Shown here piece after piece: positions 43,274-52,351 of a stretch of 64,000 nt of DNA. The DNA comes from Bacteroidia bacterium. Its GTDB lineage: Bacteria; Bacteroidota; Bacteroidia; JADZBD01. A model generated the notes under the pieces. That model saw only the letters and a program-made list of their open reading frames with translations, had not been told where the DNA came from and did no database searches. Made by a program: the position numbers and the translations under genes. How positions within the stretch are numbered: the first letter of the stretch is position 1; every line of letters starts with the position of its first letter. The stretch lies in NCBI GenBank assembly GCA_020852255.1, contig JADZBD010000018.1, positions 1-64,000 of the forward strand. The letters run 5' to 3'.

Positions 43274-44106
43274 TGCCTTTCTTCACCGTCATCATTCCCA
43301 CATATAATCGCGCAGTCAGACTCAAATTGGCAATTGAATCCGTACTTCAGCAATCATTTGGTGACTGGGAGCTTCTGATAATAGATGACGGTTCAACAGA
43401 CGATACGCGCGAAACTGTGCTTCGTTATGAGGATTCAAGGATAAAATATCACTGGCAGGAAAACAAGGAAAGGAGTTCAGCACGAAACAAAGGTATTGAT
43501 CTTTCTACCGGACAATACATATGTTTTCTGGATTCAGATGACACGTACGCCCCGAATCACCTTGAGGTTTTGCATTCTGTCATTCGACAAACAGGAGGGG
43601 AGTTGCTTCGTGTTTACGCCATTTTTAATAAGGAAAAGAGCGGCGATAAGATCCGCCAGGAAATACCATCGCGGGAATCCGGTTTGTTGGCTGACGCGGA
43701 AACACATTTTGTAAATGTGGTTTGTAACCCCTCTGCATTATGTGTGCGGAGGGAAATAGTAGACAAAGTCCGCTTTGATGAAGCGTTGTCGCTTGGCGAA
43801 GATTTTGATTTTATTATGCGCATTTTACAATATAAACCCATTTTTATCTCCGTTCCTGAACATACGATCATAATGGTTGAGCACGAAGATAATACCCTAA
43901 GCCAACAATCGCCTGAATTCCATCAGACGTATATTGATTCTTTGAAGAGCATACTTTACCGGCAGCTTGTTACAGATGAGAAGAACAGAAATACTCTTAT
44001 GGATCGTATTACAAGGAGATACCGTTGGATGGCGGAGTGCCATAGGTTGAAGGGCAATGTTTTTCTGTACTGGTATTACAAAATATTCGCCAGACTGTCA
44101 CGATAG
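43273..44106 (+). CDS. Glycosyltransferase family 2
   Basis: 277 residues, GTG start. FTVIIPTYNRAVRLKLAIESVLQQSF, LIIDDGSTDDTRETV, SARNKGIDLSTGQYICFLDSDDTYAPNH: the DSDD metal-binding motif is intact. Then NPSALCVRREIVDKVRFDEALSLGEDFDF forms the acceptor-side acidic residues. Adjacent GT2 at 42305 is a different subgroup, so this is not a recent duplication. Confidence 0.88.
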   Translation: MPFFTVIIPTYNRAVRLKLAIESVLQQSFGDWELLIIDDGSTDDTRETVLRYEDSRIKYHWQENKERSSARNKGIDLSTGQYICFLDSDDTYAPNHLEVLHSVIRQTGGELLRVYAIFNKEKSGDKIRQEIPSRESGLLADAETHFVNVVCNPSALCVRREIVDKVRFDEALSLGEDFDFIMRILQYKPIFISVPEHTIIMVEHEDNTLSQQSPEFHQTYIDSLKSILYRQLVTDEKNRNTLMDRITRRYRWMAECHRLKGNVFLYWYYKIFARLSR

Positions 44107-44117
44107 AAGTTTTAAAC

Positions 44118-44849
44118 ATGGATCGAATAAAGAAAATTGTAGTGGGGGATCACAAAGATGTGGGCCTTGGTAATAAATTCTCCCGCCACCAGTGGATTGA
44201 AAGGACACTGAAGAATATCCCGTCGGGTTATAAATTGCTCGATGCCGGAGCAGGAGAACAGCAATTTAAAAAGTTTTGCTCCCACTTACATTATACTTCA
44301 CAGGATTTCGCCGAATATGATGGCAGCGGTGATGGTAAAGGCATTCAGACGGAAAAATGGGATACCTCACAGTTAGATATCATATCTGACATTTGCTCAC
44401 TTCCTGTTCCAAATTCCACGTTCGATGCCGTGCTTTGTACAGAAGTTCTTGAACATGTGCCCGATCCAGGACGTGCAATTACCGAATTGGTGCGTGTGTT
44501 GAGATCCGGCGGGCAGCTGATTATCACGGCTCCATTTGGTTCTCTTACTCATTTTGCTCCGTTTCATTTCACCACCGGCTTCAACAAATATTATTATCAG
44601 CACTGGATGCGGATTTTAGGATGCGAAATACTGGAGTTAGTTCCTAATGGTAATTATTTTGAATGGATAGCACAGGAAGTCCGATATGCTGAAACGGCAT
44701 CGAAAACATACGGTGCTCCGAAAATGAGTTTGATCGAGAAGTGGGCGCAGAGGTACTTTCTTTCCTATCTTAAGCGCTGCGCATCTGCAAGCCCTTCAAG
44801 TGACGAATTGGCCTGTTTTGGTTTCCATCTTATTGCCCGTAAATTATGA
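44118..44849 (+). CDS. SAM-dependent methyltransferase
   Basis: 243 residues. LLDAGAGEQQFKKF is motif I, FDAVLCTEVLEHVPDPGRAITELVRVLRSGG is the type 11 signature, followed by TAPFGSLTHFAPFHFTTGFNKYYY and NGNYFEWIAQEVRY as the substrate side. Similar proteins are frequent in O-antigen loci. It starts eleven bases after the GT2 gene and overlaps the fucosyltransferase gene. Confidence 0.82.
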   Translation: MDRIKKIVVGDHKDVGLGNKFSRHQWIERTLKNIPSGYKLLDAGAGEQQFKKFCSHLHYTSQDFAEYDGSGDGKGIQTEKWDTSQLDIISDICSLPVPNSTFDAVLCTEVLEHVPDPGRAITELVRVLRSGGQLIITAPFGSLTHFAPFHFTTGFNKYYYQHWMRILGCEILELVPNGNYFEWIAQEVRYAETASKTYGAPKMSLIEKWAQRYFLSYLKRCASASPSSDELACFGFHLIARKL

Positions 44850-45745
44850 TCATGATCCGGTTGATGGGTGGTTTGGGAAACCAAATGTTTCAGTATGCCT
44901 TCGGTCGCATGCTTAGCCAGAAATATCAAGCAGAATTGGTTTTAGACGATACATTGCTAAAAGACAGGGCTTTTCCAGATGCTGTGGCTACTCATCGCGA
45001 TTTTGCATTGGATGTATTTAAATTAGCGCCGTACCGGATGGCGGTAAAGGAGGAGATCGATTTCTACAATGGACAATCGGGAGATCCCTTTCGGAAGCGG
45101 ATCATGCGCTATTTGCGTAACAGATTGGGATATTCCCGTCTGATAGTTCAGAAGGGAAACCAGTTTCATGATTTTTATCTTAAGCCAGGCGACAATCACT
45201 GTTTAGTCGGCCGATGGCAGGGTGAAATCTACTTTAGTGAAATTGCTCAGAGAATAAGGCAGGAATTTCAACTGAAAGATATTCTCTCAGTAAATACCTA
45301 TTCACTCGGGAAAGAGATAAAGCAGCAAAATTCATTAGCAATTCACATCCGGCGTGGAGATCTTTTGACGAGCCCATTGTATGCGGAAAGTATTGGAGCA
45401 CTCGAATTGAAATATTATCGGAATGCCGCGGAGATTCTTTTTAGAAAAGCTCAACCCGAAGCAACGTATGTTTTTTCGGACGATCCGGATTGGTGTGTAG
45501 AAAACTTTTCACCTGGATTTCCCGTAACTGTCGTGCCGGCTGTTTTGGGCCACCCGAATGGAGTGGGCCATTTGCATCTGATGTCATGTTGCAGACACCA
45601 TATCATATCAAACAGCACCTTCGCATGGTGGGCTGCCTGGCTGAAGGAATATCCGGAAGGCATAACGGTGGGTCCCAGAGATTGGTTCAGAGACCCGGAA
45701 TTGTTCAATCCGGTTATTTTCCCCGAAAATTGGATTAGGGTATGA
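44846..45745 (+). CDS. Alpha-1,2-fucosyltransferase (GT11)
   Basis: 299 residues. IRLMGGLGNQMFQYAFGRML is the N-terminal GT11 signature. LAIHIRRGDLL holds the HxRRGD GDP-fucose site, YVFSDDPDW and SNSTFAWWAAWLKEYPEG complete the conserved motifs. It adds fucose or a similar 6-deoxyhexose from the GDP donor in alpha-1,2 linkage. No gene for GDP-fucose synthesis is in the window, so the donor must be made elsewhere or differ. Confidence 0.92.
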   Translation: MIMIRLMGGLGNQMFQYAFGRMLSQKYQAELVLDDTLLKDRAFPDAVATHRDFALDVFKLAPYRMAVKEEIDFYNGQSGDPFRKRIMRYLRNRLGYSRLIVQKGNQFHDFYLKPGDNHCLVGRWQGEIYFSEIAQRIRQEFQLKDILSVNTYSLGKEIKQQNSLAIHIRRGDLLTSPLYAESIGALELKYYRNAAEILFRKAQPEATYVFSDDPDWCVENFSPGFPVTVVPAVLGHPNGVGHLHLMSCCRHHIISNSTFAWWAAWLKEYPEGITVGPRDWFRDPELFNPVIFPENWIRV

Positions 45746-46869
45746 GGATATTGTATTGTTCTGATGAATTTGGTGGCGTAACCACTACTTTTATACGAAA
45801 TGAGTTAATGGGGCTTGAATTGACGGATTCGCTGGCCTATCATTGTCTTAAATCTCCGGTTCATTCTTATCTGGATGGGAAGATTAAGATATATCGTTCA
45901 GAATGGAAACAAAATTTATTTATAAGAAAGTGGGATTACCTTTTGTGGAAAAATGATATTTCTCTAAGACTTCATAATAAGTATTTTTCAAAATCTTTTC
46001 AGAAGTGTGTTGCCGAGTTTGATCCTGAAATCATTCATTGTCACTTCGCCTTTGAAGGTTTACGTATTCTGAATGCAATTGATATTTTGACCATACCTGT
46101 TGTGTTGCATTTTCATGGATACGACGCCACTCAGATGATGAAATATAATTGTTATGTCAATGAACTTAAGAAATGGAGTGAACATCCCAAAGTTTATGCT
46201 ATCTGTTGTTGCAAGGCGCTGCAGGATCGATTGAATGAACACGGAGTAAAGTTCAGAAGCAGGGTTATCTTTTATGGCATTGATACAGATTTATTTACAC
46301 CTGGCATTCGACTGGCGCAGAATCCTTATTTTACTTTGCTGCAGATATCCTCTTTCAGTGAAAAGAAAGGGCATGAATATACGATACGGGCTTTTAAAAG
46401 TACACCACCTCACTATAGACTGGTTCTGGCTGGCGATGGGCCCGAAAAGGACAATATGGAGAGGTTGGTCGCTGAACTGGATCTTAACAGCCGTGTAACA
46501 TTCCCGGGTATTGTTGATCCGTTGCAGGCGAAAGTATTGTATAACTCTGCCGATGCATTCGTGCATCACAGTGTCACTGCCGCAAACGGTGATCAGGAGG
46601 GAATGCCCAATGCGTTAATAGAGGCAATGGCGATGGGATTACCTGTTATTAGTACTTTTCATTCCGGCATTCCGGAATTGGTTGAAAATGGCGTAAATGG
46701 GATTTTGGTAGAAGAAAGAAATATCACAGGTCTTTCTGAAGCTATGAAGAAAATCGGGGAATTGAGGTGTAGGGAGAAAAACAGAAATAAAATTTTGAAT
46801 CATTTTGATCGCACTATCCATAATCGCAACGTAAGAGAGTATTATTCACAAATATTAGATAATGAGTAA
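45742..46869 (+). CDS. Glycosyltransferase family 4
   Basis: 375 residues. IIHCHFAFEGLRIL and VVLHFHGYDATQMMKYN occupy the acceptor domain in the manner of colanic-acid WcaL/AmsK-type enzymes. The donor domain has LQISSFSEKKGHEYTIRAF, LVLAGDGPEKDNMERL, VHHSVTAANGDQEGMPNALIEAMAMGLPVISTFHSGIPELV. The gene is visibly AT-richer than core genes of the window, which suggests acquisition. Confidence 0.88.
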   Translation: MRILYCSDEFGGVTTTFIRNELMGLELTDSLAYHCLKSPVHSYLDGKIKIYRSEWKQNLFIRKWDYLLWKNDISLRLHNKYFSKSFQKCVAEFDPEIIHCHFAFEGLRILNAIDILTIPVVLHFHGYDATQMMKYNCYVNELKKWSEHPKVYAICCCKALQDRLNEHGVKFRSRVIFYGIDTDLFTPGIRLAQNPYFTLLQISSFSEKKGHEYTIRAFKSTPPHYRLVLAGDGPEKDNMERLVAELDLNSRVTFPGIVDPLQAKVLYNSADAFVHHSVTAANGDQEGMPNALIEAMAMGLPVISTFHSGIPELVENGVNGILVEERNITGLSEAMKKIGELRCREKNRNKILNHFDRTIHNRNVREYYSQILDNE

Positions 46870-47965
46870 TTACACAAAAACTGTATTTATTGTCGTTGGA
46901 ACACGGCCTAACTTTATCAAAGTAACGCGTTTTAAGGAAGTGGCAGAATCATTTCCCGGAATGTGTGTAAAAATCATTCATACCGGACAGCATTACGACG
47001 AAAAGATGGCGGATGTATTTTTCAGGCAATTTAAGCTGGTTCCTGATCATTTTTTAAACGTAGGTGCAGGTACTCCCGTCTCGCAAATGGCAGGCATTAT
47101 GATAGGGATAGAAAAGTTATGCACGGAGCTACGACCTGATTTGATGCTCGTGGTAGGCGATGTAAATTCAACATTTGCTGCAGCACTAACAGCTAATAAG
47201 ATGGGTATTATGTGTGGTCACGTGGAAAGTGGTCTCCGGAGTTTTGACCGGACTATGCCGGAGGAATTTAACCGGGTACTTACCGATGTGGTGTGTGATC
47301 TGTATTTTGTTACGGAACAAAGTGGCGCGGATCATCTTGTGCGGGAAGGTGTACAAGAGGAGAAAATCCATTTTGTTGGCAATACCATGATCGATACCCT
47401 GGTGAAATTTACCCCACAGATTAATGCCTCTCCTGTTCTTGAGGAATTGAACCTTACTTCCGGGAAATTCGCATTAATGACCATGCACAGGCCCGCCACG
47501 GTAGATAGTAGTACAGGACTGGAGAAGCTTTTTGATTTGATTGCGACGCTGACACGGAAGAATCCGGTGGTCTTCCCGATTCACCCGCGTACGAGAAAGA
47601 AGCTTGAAGATTTCGGATTGTCAAAGAAATTTTACGGATTGCACAATCTGATCCTGACAGATCCACTCGATTATTTTGCATTTCAAAAACTAACTAAGAG
47701 CGCCCGCTTCGTGGTTACGGATAGTGGTGGAATTCAGGAGGAATCTACCTTTCTCGGGATACCTTGCCTTACACTAAGACCGAATACTGAGCGACCGGTT
47801 ACAGTAGATTTTGGCACAAATACATTGGTTCCTTTTGATGTAACTAAAGTAACGATGCTCACGGAGCAAATTCTTTCCGGTACGTATAAAAAGGGCAAAA
47901 CCCCACCTCTGTGGGATGGCCTGGCTACCGACCGGATCATGAAAATCATCAGTAACATCAAATGA
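46862..47965 (+). CDS. wecB: UDP-N-acetylglucosamine 2-epimerase (non-hydrolysing)
   Basis: 367 residues. VGTRPNFIKVTRF, KIIHTGQHYDEKMADVFF, VVGDVNSTFAAALTANK, HVESGLRSFDRTMPEEFNRVLTD and VTDSGGIQEESTFLGIPCLTLRPNTERPVT are all family motifs. It converts UDP-GlcNAc to UDP-ManNAc. The NeuC-type hydrolysing enzymes share the fold, but the full WecB length and conserved ERPVT segment support the non-hydrolysing type. It provides ManNAc for the polymer. Confidence 0.92.
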   Translation: MSNYTKTVFIVVGTRPNFIKVTRFKEVAESFPGMCVKIIHTGQHYDEKMADVFFRQFKLVPDHFLNVGAGTPVSQMAGIMIGIEKLCTELRPDLMLVVGDVNSTFAAALTANKMGIMCGHVESGLRSFDRTMPEEFNRVLTDVVCDLYFVTEQSGADHLVREGVQEEKIHFVGNTMIDTLVKFTPQINASPVLEELNLTSGKFALMTMHRPATVDSSTGLEKLFDLIATLTRKNPVVFPIHPRTRKKLEDFGLSKKFYGLHNLILTDPLDYFAFQKLTKSARFVVTDSGGIQEESTFLGIPCLTLRPNTERPVTVDFGTNTLVPFDVTKVTMLTEQILSGTYKKGKTPPLWDGLATDRIMKIISNIK

Positions 47966-49095
47966 TATTTTTTACCTGCAATGACCCGGTTAACGGAATA
48001 TTCGAGAGTCAGGTAATCGACGTTTGCCGGTATCTGAAAGAGAATCATGGTGTCAGCATTCGTCTTATTTCCATGTTTCCGGCTTCTGCTTATTCAGAGC
48101 AGTCCGGTAAGCTTAGAATTTCCTCTCCGGACAGTATTGCTCTTCGCTCAGTTTTCCCACTCCGGCTGAATAATCTTAATTCCATGATCCTGAGAAGAGT
48201 GTTGCCTGAGCAAGCAGAAAACGTATGGGCAAGAGGGGTGTTTGCCTGCAAGATTGCGTTAAAACTAAAACAGAGTGGAAAAGTCAGAAAGGTCATATAT
48301 GATGGTCGCGGAGCTGTAGCGGAAGAATTCCGGGAATACATGGATCCTTCGGCGTTCAGGAGAATGAGGAACGCAGAGAAGACATGTGTATTGCAGTCCG
48401 ATTACCGGTGTGCCGTGTCCGATGAATTGGTTTCTTACTGGAGATCTGAGTTTGGCTATGCAGGAGAGACGCATGCCGTTATTCCTACTACCTTGAATTC
48501 AGCGGCAGCAACCCCCGATTTTTCTTCGGGTCATCGCCAGAAGATTCGCGAATCGCTGGGATTTTCGGCGCAGGATGTGGTTTTTGTTTTTTCTGGCGGC
48601 TCAGCCGACTGGCAGTCGTTTTACTTATTGGGAAATCTTATCAACAAGCACTTTCCCGGCAATCCGGATTATAAACTGTTACTACTGCTTCCGGATCATG
48701 CCACGGGCCCGGTTTTAAATCCAGTATTAATGGAAAGAGTAGTGCGAAAACACGTGTTGCCGGCAGAGGTTATACCGATCCTGACTGCCTGTGATTATGG
48801 ATTACTTGTTCGGGAACCTTCCGTTACTAATAAGGTTTCTGCGCCAACAAAATATGCGGAATATTTGTATGCGGGCTTGCAAGTGATTATTTCGGATGGG
48901 GTAGGAGATTATTCTGTACTGACTAAGCGGAGAAACACGGGATATACTACCGGTGATTTGCCGGCTAATTTATTCCGCGCAAGCGAGGCAAGAAGGGAGG
49001 AGTTGAAAAACACGGCGTTGGAACTTTTTTCAAAGAAGTCAGAGCGCATTCAACAAGCTTATCGCAAACTTCTCAATGCAGTGGGAGAACTATAA
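47962..49095 (+). CDS. Glycosyltransferase-like GT-B protein
   Basis: 377 residues. The sequence follows a GT4 layout: NDPVNGIFESQVIDVCRYLK, VIYDGRGAVAEEFREYM, DVVFVFSGGSADWQSF, YGLLVREPSVTNKVSAPTKYAEYLYAGLQVIIS. The donor region keeps the S-x-P-T-K-x-x-E-Y motif typical of GT4-like WbpH/WbnH-type proteins. The middle CVLQSDYRCAVSDELVSYW has unusual cysteines. No donor assignment. Confidence 0.72.
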   Translation: MIFFTCNDPVNGIFESQVIDVCRYLKENHGVSIRLISMFPASAYSEQSGKLRISSPDSIALRSVFPLRLNNLNSMILRRVLPEQAENVWARGVFACKIALKLKQSGKVRKVIYDGRGAVAEEFREYMDPSAFRRMRNAEKTCVLQSDYRCAVSDELVSYWRSEFGYAGETHAVIPTTLNSAAATPDFSSGHRQKIRESLGFSAQDVVFVFSGGSADWQSFYLLGNLINKHFPGNPDYKLLLLLPDHATGPVLNPVLMERVVRKHVLPAEVIPILTACDYGLLVREPSVTNKVSAPTKYAEYLYAGLQVIISDGVGDYSVLTKRRNTGYTTGDLPANLFRASEARREELKNTALELFSKKSERIQQAYRKLLNAVGEL

Positions 49096-50245
49096 GGGTA
49101 AAATTGCGCTGCTTACGGACGGTATAACTCCTTGGGTAGTAGGTGGGATGCAGAGGCATTCCTATTTGTTACTCAAAAGTATTTTACGGGCTGGGTGGGA
49201 GGTGGATCTTTATCACCCGGCTGGTCGCAATTTGCATGCCGGCTCCGAAATTCCCGGACTGGACACGGAGATGCGCCGGCGCGTGAATCTGATTCTGGTA
49301 CAATTTCCTGAGCCGGAATTCATACCAGGGCATTATCTGAGAAGATCGTTTCATTTTTCGGCAAATATTTTATCAGTCTTTCAGTCCCGGAAACCGGTAA
49401 ACATGATCATTGCAAAAGGATTTACGTCGTGGGCTTTTCTGACTAAAAAGAACAAGATGGCATTGCCGCCCGTTGCGGTGAATTTTCATGGAATGGAAAT
49501 GTTTCAGAGGAAGATTTCTTTGAAGCAGGCAATAGAACAGTGGATGCTGCGGGGACCGGTCCGATATAATTTACAAAAAGCAGATTACGTTTTTTCCTAC
49601 GGAGGAAAAATTACATCTATAATTATGGAAATCGGGGTTAATAGCGAGCGAATCGTGGAACTTCCGGCGGGTGTGGAGGAAAGGAATATACGAACTTCGG
49701 AACCGGGAGTCGCCGATGGTCCAAGAACCTTTGTGTTCCTGGGAAGGTGGGAGCGCAGGAAAGGAATTCAGGAACTTTCTGATGCAATCAGGTTATTGCT
49801 GAAGCAGGGACAAAAGTTTCACTTTCATTTTATTGGCCCCGTGCCCGACAACCATAAAGTTGCTTCAGATGCCGTAACATATCACGGAGAATTGACAGAC
49901 TTTCAGCGAATTCAAACCCTATTAATGTCGGCAGACGTACTCGTATGTCCTAGTTATTCGGAAGGTATGCCAAATTCAATACTGGAAGGAATGAGTGCAG
50001 GACTGGCGATCCTTGCTACGGAAGTAGGAGCTGTTCCCGTAATGGTTGATGCCCAAAACGGTGTCTTGCTGGATCGTCCGCATCGGGAAGAAATTGCGGA
50101 GGGCATTAAGAGAATGATTGGGATGAGTGAAGCAGAGCTGACAGCCATGAAGAGAAGTTCAGTAGAGAAGTGCCGGGAAAAATTTAATTGGAATGTCCTT
50201 GATAAGGAAATTTCTGCATGGATCAGCGGCCATATTCGGCCTTAA
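49076..50245 (+). CDS. Glycosyltransferase family 4
   Basis: 389 residues. WVVGGMQRHSYLLLKSIL is the acceptor-domain glycine loop, VNFHGMEMFQRK follows, and the donor domain has FVFLGRWERRKGIQELSDAI, FHFIGPVPDN, VLVCPSYSEGMPNSILEGMSAGLAILATEVGAVPVMV (E-x7-E pair). It overlaps the previous gene by 20 bases and the convergent epimerase gene by 23 bases, ending the long plus-strand run. Confidence 0.88.
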   Translation: MQWENYKGKIALLTDGITPWVVGGMQRHSYLLLKSILRAGWEVDLYHPAGRNLHAGSEIPGLDTEMRRRVNLILVQFPEPEFIPGHYLRRSFHFSANILSVFQSRKPVNMIIAKGFTSWAFLTKKNKMALPPVAVNFHGMEMFQRKISLKQAIEQWMLRGPVRYNLQKADYVFSYGGKITSIIMEIGVNSERIVELPAGVEERNIRTSEPGVADGPRTFVFLGRWERRKGIQELSDAIRLLLKQGQKFHFHFIGPVPDNHKVASDAVTYHGELTDFQRIQTLLMSADVLVCPSYSEGMPNSILEGMSAGLAILATEVGAVPVMVDAQNGVLLDRPHREEIAEGIKRMIGMSEAELTAMKRSSVEKCREKFNWNVLDKEISAWISGHIRP

Positions 50246-51158
50246 GCATGCGGCGGAGGCCGTCTTCCAGGCTGGTGTCGGGCTTGAAGCGTATGTTTTT
50301 GTAAAGTTTCTCAGAATTTCCTACCCTTCGCCCCACTTCATAATCGTAGCGTTTTGAAGGGGCCTTAATAAATGAAATGCCGGAAGTTGAACCGGTGATT
50401 TTCAAAACGGCATGGGCAAGCTCCCGGATGGAGATCTCCTCCTCATTTGAGACATTGAGTACCTCGCATCCCTTTAATTTTCCTGCAACTTTGATGCATG
50501 CGGTAACAGTGTCGTCAATATAAGTGAAGTCCCTGGTTTGTTTTCCGTTCCCATAAACGGAGAGAGGCTCTCCCTTCAGCGCCTGTTCCATGAAACGGGG
50601 AACAACCATGCGCGTATCTTGTCCGGGCCCATACACATTAAAGAATCGTAACGAAACACTTTCAAGCCCCTTCTCCTCATACAGCGCCTTTAAATAAATC
50701 TCATTGTATCTTTTGGCAATAGCATACGAGGTGCGCGGATCAAGGGAAATGGTTTCGGTAAAGGACTTTTCAATTGCCGAATGGCCGTAAACACCCGACG
50801 TGGAAGAGTAGATCAGTTTCTTGGTTCCGTTGGCGATGCAGTAATCCGTAATATTTCTGAGACCTACAATTTCAGTCTCCATGGTTTCAACAGGATTATC
50901 TGCCACAACGTCTACGCCCAGCACGGCTGCAAAATGATAGATCAGATCGCATCCCTTGGCAGCCAGTCGGACATCCTGCTTTCTACGGACATCACCCTTA
51001 ATAAATTTAAGCTTTTTCTGAACCCCTGCAGGTATCTTGTTGCCCCGAAGAAGGTTGTCCAGCACCACCACTTCTTTTCCCTCCTTTACCAGACGTGCCG
51101 CCAGGTGAGAGCCGATAAAACCGGCGCCTCCGGTAATCAGAACGCGTTTCTTAGACAT
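50223..51158 (-). CDS. NAD-dependent sugar epimerase/dehydratase
   Basis: 311 residues. VLITGGAGFIGSHLAARL, VLDNLLRG, FHFAAVLGVDVVADNP-type segment, IYSSTSGVYGHSA and SYAIAKRYNEIYL (YxxxK), then LRFFNVYGPGQDTRMVVPRF. It resembles UDP-glucose 4-epimerases and UDP-glucuronate decarboxylases; the exact reaction is open. It is the only minus-strand gene between 22677 and 53673 and has its own promoter, whose -7 box faces that of the acyltransferase gene. Confidence 0.85.
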   Translation of the reverse strand: MSKKRVLITGGAGFIGSHLAARLVKEGKEVVVLDNLLRGNKIPAGVQKKLKFIKGDVRRKQDVRLAAKGCDLIYHFAAVLGVDVVADNPVETMETEIVGLRNITDYCIANGTKKLIYSSTSGVYGHSAIEKSFTETISLDPRTSYAIAKRYNEIYLKALYEEKGLESVSLRFFNVYGPGQDTRMVVPRFMEQALKGEPLSVYGNGKQTRDFTYIDDTVTACIKVAGKLKGCEVLNVSNEEEISIRELAHAVLKITGSTSGISFIKAPSKRYDYEVGRRVGNSEKLYKNIRFKPDTSLEDGLRRMLKAEYGR

Positions 51159-51171
51159 ATTGGATTTAAGG

Positions 51172-51198
51172 TATCTTTGAAATAGAAAGACAAAGGTA
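51172..51198. promoter_or_regulatory. Face-to-face divergent promoters
   Basis: TATCTTTG at 51172-51179 (plus, for the acyltransferase gene) and TACCTTTG at 51198-51191 (minus, for the epimerase gene). The inferred start sites lie at about 51184 and 51186, so the transcripts begin at nearly the same point in opposite directions and polymerases would exclude each other. Confidence 0.55.
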
Positions 51199-51220
51199 AT
51201 GATTTCCCCGGCCTGTTACC

Positions 51221-52351
51221 ATGAATGAAGCAACCCGTGAAGGAAAAGAAATGCCCGGGCTGAATGCCCTGCGCTTTTTTGCCGCCTTTTCTGTTTTTAT
51301 CGGACACCTGGAGCTGATTAAATATCACCTGGGGCTGAAGAACAGATATGACATGTTTGAGCGGTTTAATTTCGGCGGGATTGGCGTTTATTTCTTTTTT
51401 GTGCTGAGTGGCTTTCTGATCACCTGGCTCTTGCTTCAGGAAAAGAAAAAAAGTGGAACAGTAGCAATTAGAGCCTTTTATATGCGAAGGATATTGAGAA
51501 TCTGGCCATTGTATTATCTGATCCTCATACTCGGCTTTTTTCTTTTACCGTCCATTGACTTCTTTGAACTCTACCCGCACGGCTTCAGAGAAAATTTCTA
51601 TCTCGATCTGATCCTTTACCTGATCGTTTTCCCTAACCTTGCCTTTGCCATAGCTCCTCCTGTGCCGCATATTGGTCAGGCCTGGTCTATCGGCGTGGAG
51701 GAGCAATTCTATCTGTTATGGCCTGTCTTGATGAAATATATCCGAAATACCGGAGGACTTATTTTTGGCCTGCTCGGATGCTACCTTTTGATCAAAGGAA
51801 CAATCTGGATTCTTACACCCGATGAGCCTGCTCAATGGTGGGGCGTGCTTAGAAGATATCTGGCAATGAGTAAATTTGAATGTATGATGGTGGGTGGACT
51901 TGGAGCCTGGATTGTGTTCAGGGAAACAAAATGCGTTTTATCAATCATTTTTCATCCCATAATACTGGCGGTTTCCCTGGTATTGATCCCATTACTTTCC
52001 TGGTTGCTTTTTCCTTATCATTTTCTGCAGGATGTAGTTCACCTTCCACTTTCCTTTTGCTTCATTATTGTTATACTGAATGTAGCTAAAAATCAAGGAT
52101 CGTTTTTAAAACTGAACAACCGTTATTTAGACCGTCTGGGTAAAATATCTTATGGTTTTTACATGTATCATCTAATGGTTCTCTTTCTGGTTGTTAAATT
52201 ATTCGCATGGAGCTACCGGGAGAATAATTGGTGGACCGATGCAGCAGTAGTGCCGGTCGCCTTCATGACCTCTACTGCTATTTCCTGGATATCCTATGAG
52301 TATTTTGAGAAGAGATTTATACGCATGAAAGCCCGCTACAGCAAAGTGTAA
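51221..52351 (+). CDS. Acyltransferase family 3 (membrane O-acetyltransferase)
   Basis: 376 residues with about ten transmembrane segments. GLNALRFFAAFSVFIGHLELIKYHLG holds the conserved RFxAAxxVxxxH motif, GGIGVYFFFVLSGFLITWLLL the SGFLI motif, and FYMRRILRIWPLYYLIL the RRxxRIxPxY motif. HIGQAWSIGVEEQFYLLWP carries the WSLxxExxFY signature. It transfers acetyl from the cytoplasm to a glycan at the membrane. The next gene starts at the last base of its stop. Confidence 0.92.
   Translation: MNEATREGKEMPGLNALRFFAAFSVFIGHLELIKYHLGLKNRYDMFERFNFGGIGVYFFFVLSGFLITWLLLQEKKKSGTVAIRAFYMRRILRIWPLYYLILILGFFLLPSIDFFELYPHGFRENFYLDLILYLIVFPNLAFAIAPPVPHIGQAWSIGVEEQFYLLWPVLMKYIRNTGGLIFGLLGCYLLIKGTIWILTPDEPAQWWGVLRRYLAMSKFECMMVGGLGAWIVFRETKCVLSIIFHPIILAVSLVLIPLLSWLLFPYHFLQDVVHLPLSFCFIIVILNVAKNQGSFLKLNNRYLDRLGKISYGFYMYHLMVLFLVVKLFAWSYRENNWWTDAAVVPVAFMTSTAISWISYEYFEKRFIRMKARYSKV

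Noticed and set aside
42305-44106. Tandem duplication of the two GT2 genes
   Set aside because: The proteins share only family motifs; lengths and C-terminal halves differ.
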